Shown here: positions 29,921-30,177 of the stretch, piece by piece
Numbering within the stretch: position 1 is the stretch's first letter
Layout of the letters: the number at the start of each line of letters is the position of its first letter
IMG/VR virus record: IMGVR_UViG_3300034685_000074
Span: 1-30,177 of that record
Direction: 5' to 3' (one strand)
From: a virus
DNA length: 30,177 bases
The notes under the pieces: model-generated
What the model was told of the DNA's origin: nothing
Database searches by the model: none
Seen by the model: the letters and a program-made list of their open reading frames with translations, nothing else
Translations under genes and position numbers: made by a program

Positions 29921-29935
29921 TAGCCTGGTATGTTT
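29898..29935. terminator. Bidirectional terminator between integrase and tRNA-Trp
   Basis: ACCAGGC (29910-29916) pairs with GCCTGGT (29923-29929), 6-nt loop. On the plus strand TTTTT follows at 29932-29936; on the minus strand the T tract is stronger (complement of 29898-29910, thirteen bases with one interruption). It can end the integrase transcript and also the tRNA-Trp transcript coming from the right. Confidence 0.85.
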
Positions 29936-29965
29936 TTGTGTTATTTGGTTTCGTTTAGTTATTTT

Positions 29966-29989
29966 TGTTCCCAAATTGTCCCCAATTTG
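29966..29989 (+). other. Candidate integrase arm sites near attR
   Basis: TGTTCCCAAATTG (29966-29978) and GTCCCCAATTTG (29978-29989) form two adjacent copies of a motif also found twice at 221-251. The shared 12-mer is exact. I see no gene between 29921 and 30051. Confidence 0.5.
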
Positions 29990-30051
29990 CGTTTGAATTT
30001 GTGTTTGCTATATTTATCCAACCTTAAAAACCTTGATTTTAGGCACAATAA

Positions 30052-30127
<76 letters not shown>

Positions 30128-30138
30128 GCGCGCTTTTT

Positions 30139-30168
30139 ATTATAGCATACAAAATAAACCCTCGTCAA
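30139..30168 (-). promoter_or_regulatory. Promoter of tRNA-Trp
   Basis: On the minus strand TTGACG (30163-30168), 18-bp spacer, TATAAT (30139-30144) preceded by TGC, giving an extended -10. The expected start point is about 5 bp before the tRNA 5' end. Confidence 0.85.
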
Positions 30169-30177
30169 TAATTTATA

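Overview
The window holds one complete, temperate, siphovirus-type prophage of about 30 kb (attL core 77-126, attR core 30052-30101) integrated in a tRNA-Trp(CCA) gene, with about 76 bp of host DNA at each end. AT-rich coding, strong AAGGAGG-type ribosome sites, frequent GTG/TTG starts and Firmicutes-type phage families (BRO-N/KilAC antirepressor, ImmA/IrrE protease, YqaJ/RecT, G39P-like helicase loader, phi13-type tail tube) indicate a low-GC Gram-positive host. The protein flavour is that of thermophilic Clostridia such as Thermoanaerobacter or a relative; that assignment is inference.

Layout, left to right. (1) attL and candidate integrase arm sites (77-272). (2) A leftward lysogeny block: two unrecognised cargo genes with their own promoter (273-1422), an ImmA-like metalloprotease with a C-terminal zinc-ribbon array (1530-2612) and the XRE repressor (2599-2976). 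(3) A switch region (2977-3147) with divergent promoters and four copies of a 17-bp operator; a fifth copy sits in a putative promoter inside the end of the cro-like gene (3352-3368). (4) A rightward early operon (3148-10037): cro-like regulator, antirepressor, excisionase-like HTH protein, YqaJ exonuclease, RecT, replication initiator, helicase loader, RusA, small ORFs and an ArpU/sigma-like late regulator. A DUF2188 gene at 4349-4573 points the opposite way. (5) A promoter/terminator pair and a small gene with its own promoter (10050-10484). (6) HNH nuclease, a GC-rich non-coding candidate cos/packaging region with 10-bp phased repeats (10805-10952), then terminase, portal, protease and HK97-fold capsid. 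(7) Connectors, tail tube, a -1 frameshifted tail chaperone pair, tape measure, and a tail-tip/fibre block that looks like an ancestral hub gene split by a carbohydrate-binding cassette. (8) Lysis: Amidase_2 endolysin, holin, and a second amidase (Amidase_3 + SPOR) broken by a one-base frameshift. (9) Tyrosine integrase, a bidirectional terminator, attR and the rebuilt tRNA-Trp.

How it works together. The repressor probably shuts the early promoter, its own promoter and an antirepressor promoter through operators lying in the promoter spacers. Escape could come through ImmA cleavage of the repressor or through the antirepressor. Early genes recombine and replicate the DNA using the host helicase. 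The late regulator then switches on packaging, structural and lysis genes. On integration the phage supplies the 3' part of the tRNA (anticodon arm through CCA) and a replacement terminator, leaving the host tRNA terminator stranded at attL.

The best candidates for undescribed biology are the lysogeny-side gene pair with a possible internal translation start (273-1422), the zinc-ribbon ImmA, the five-operator switch, the phased repeats before the terminase, and the split, mosaic tail-tip gene.
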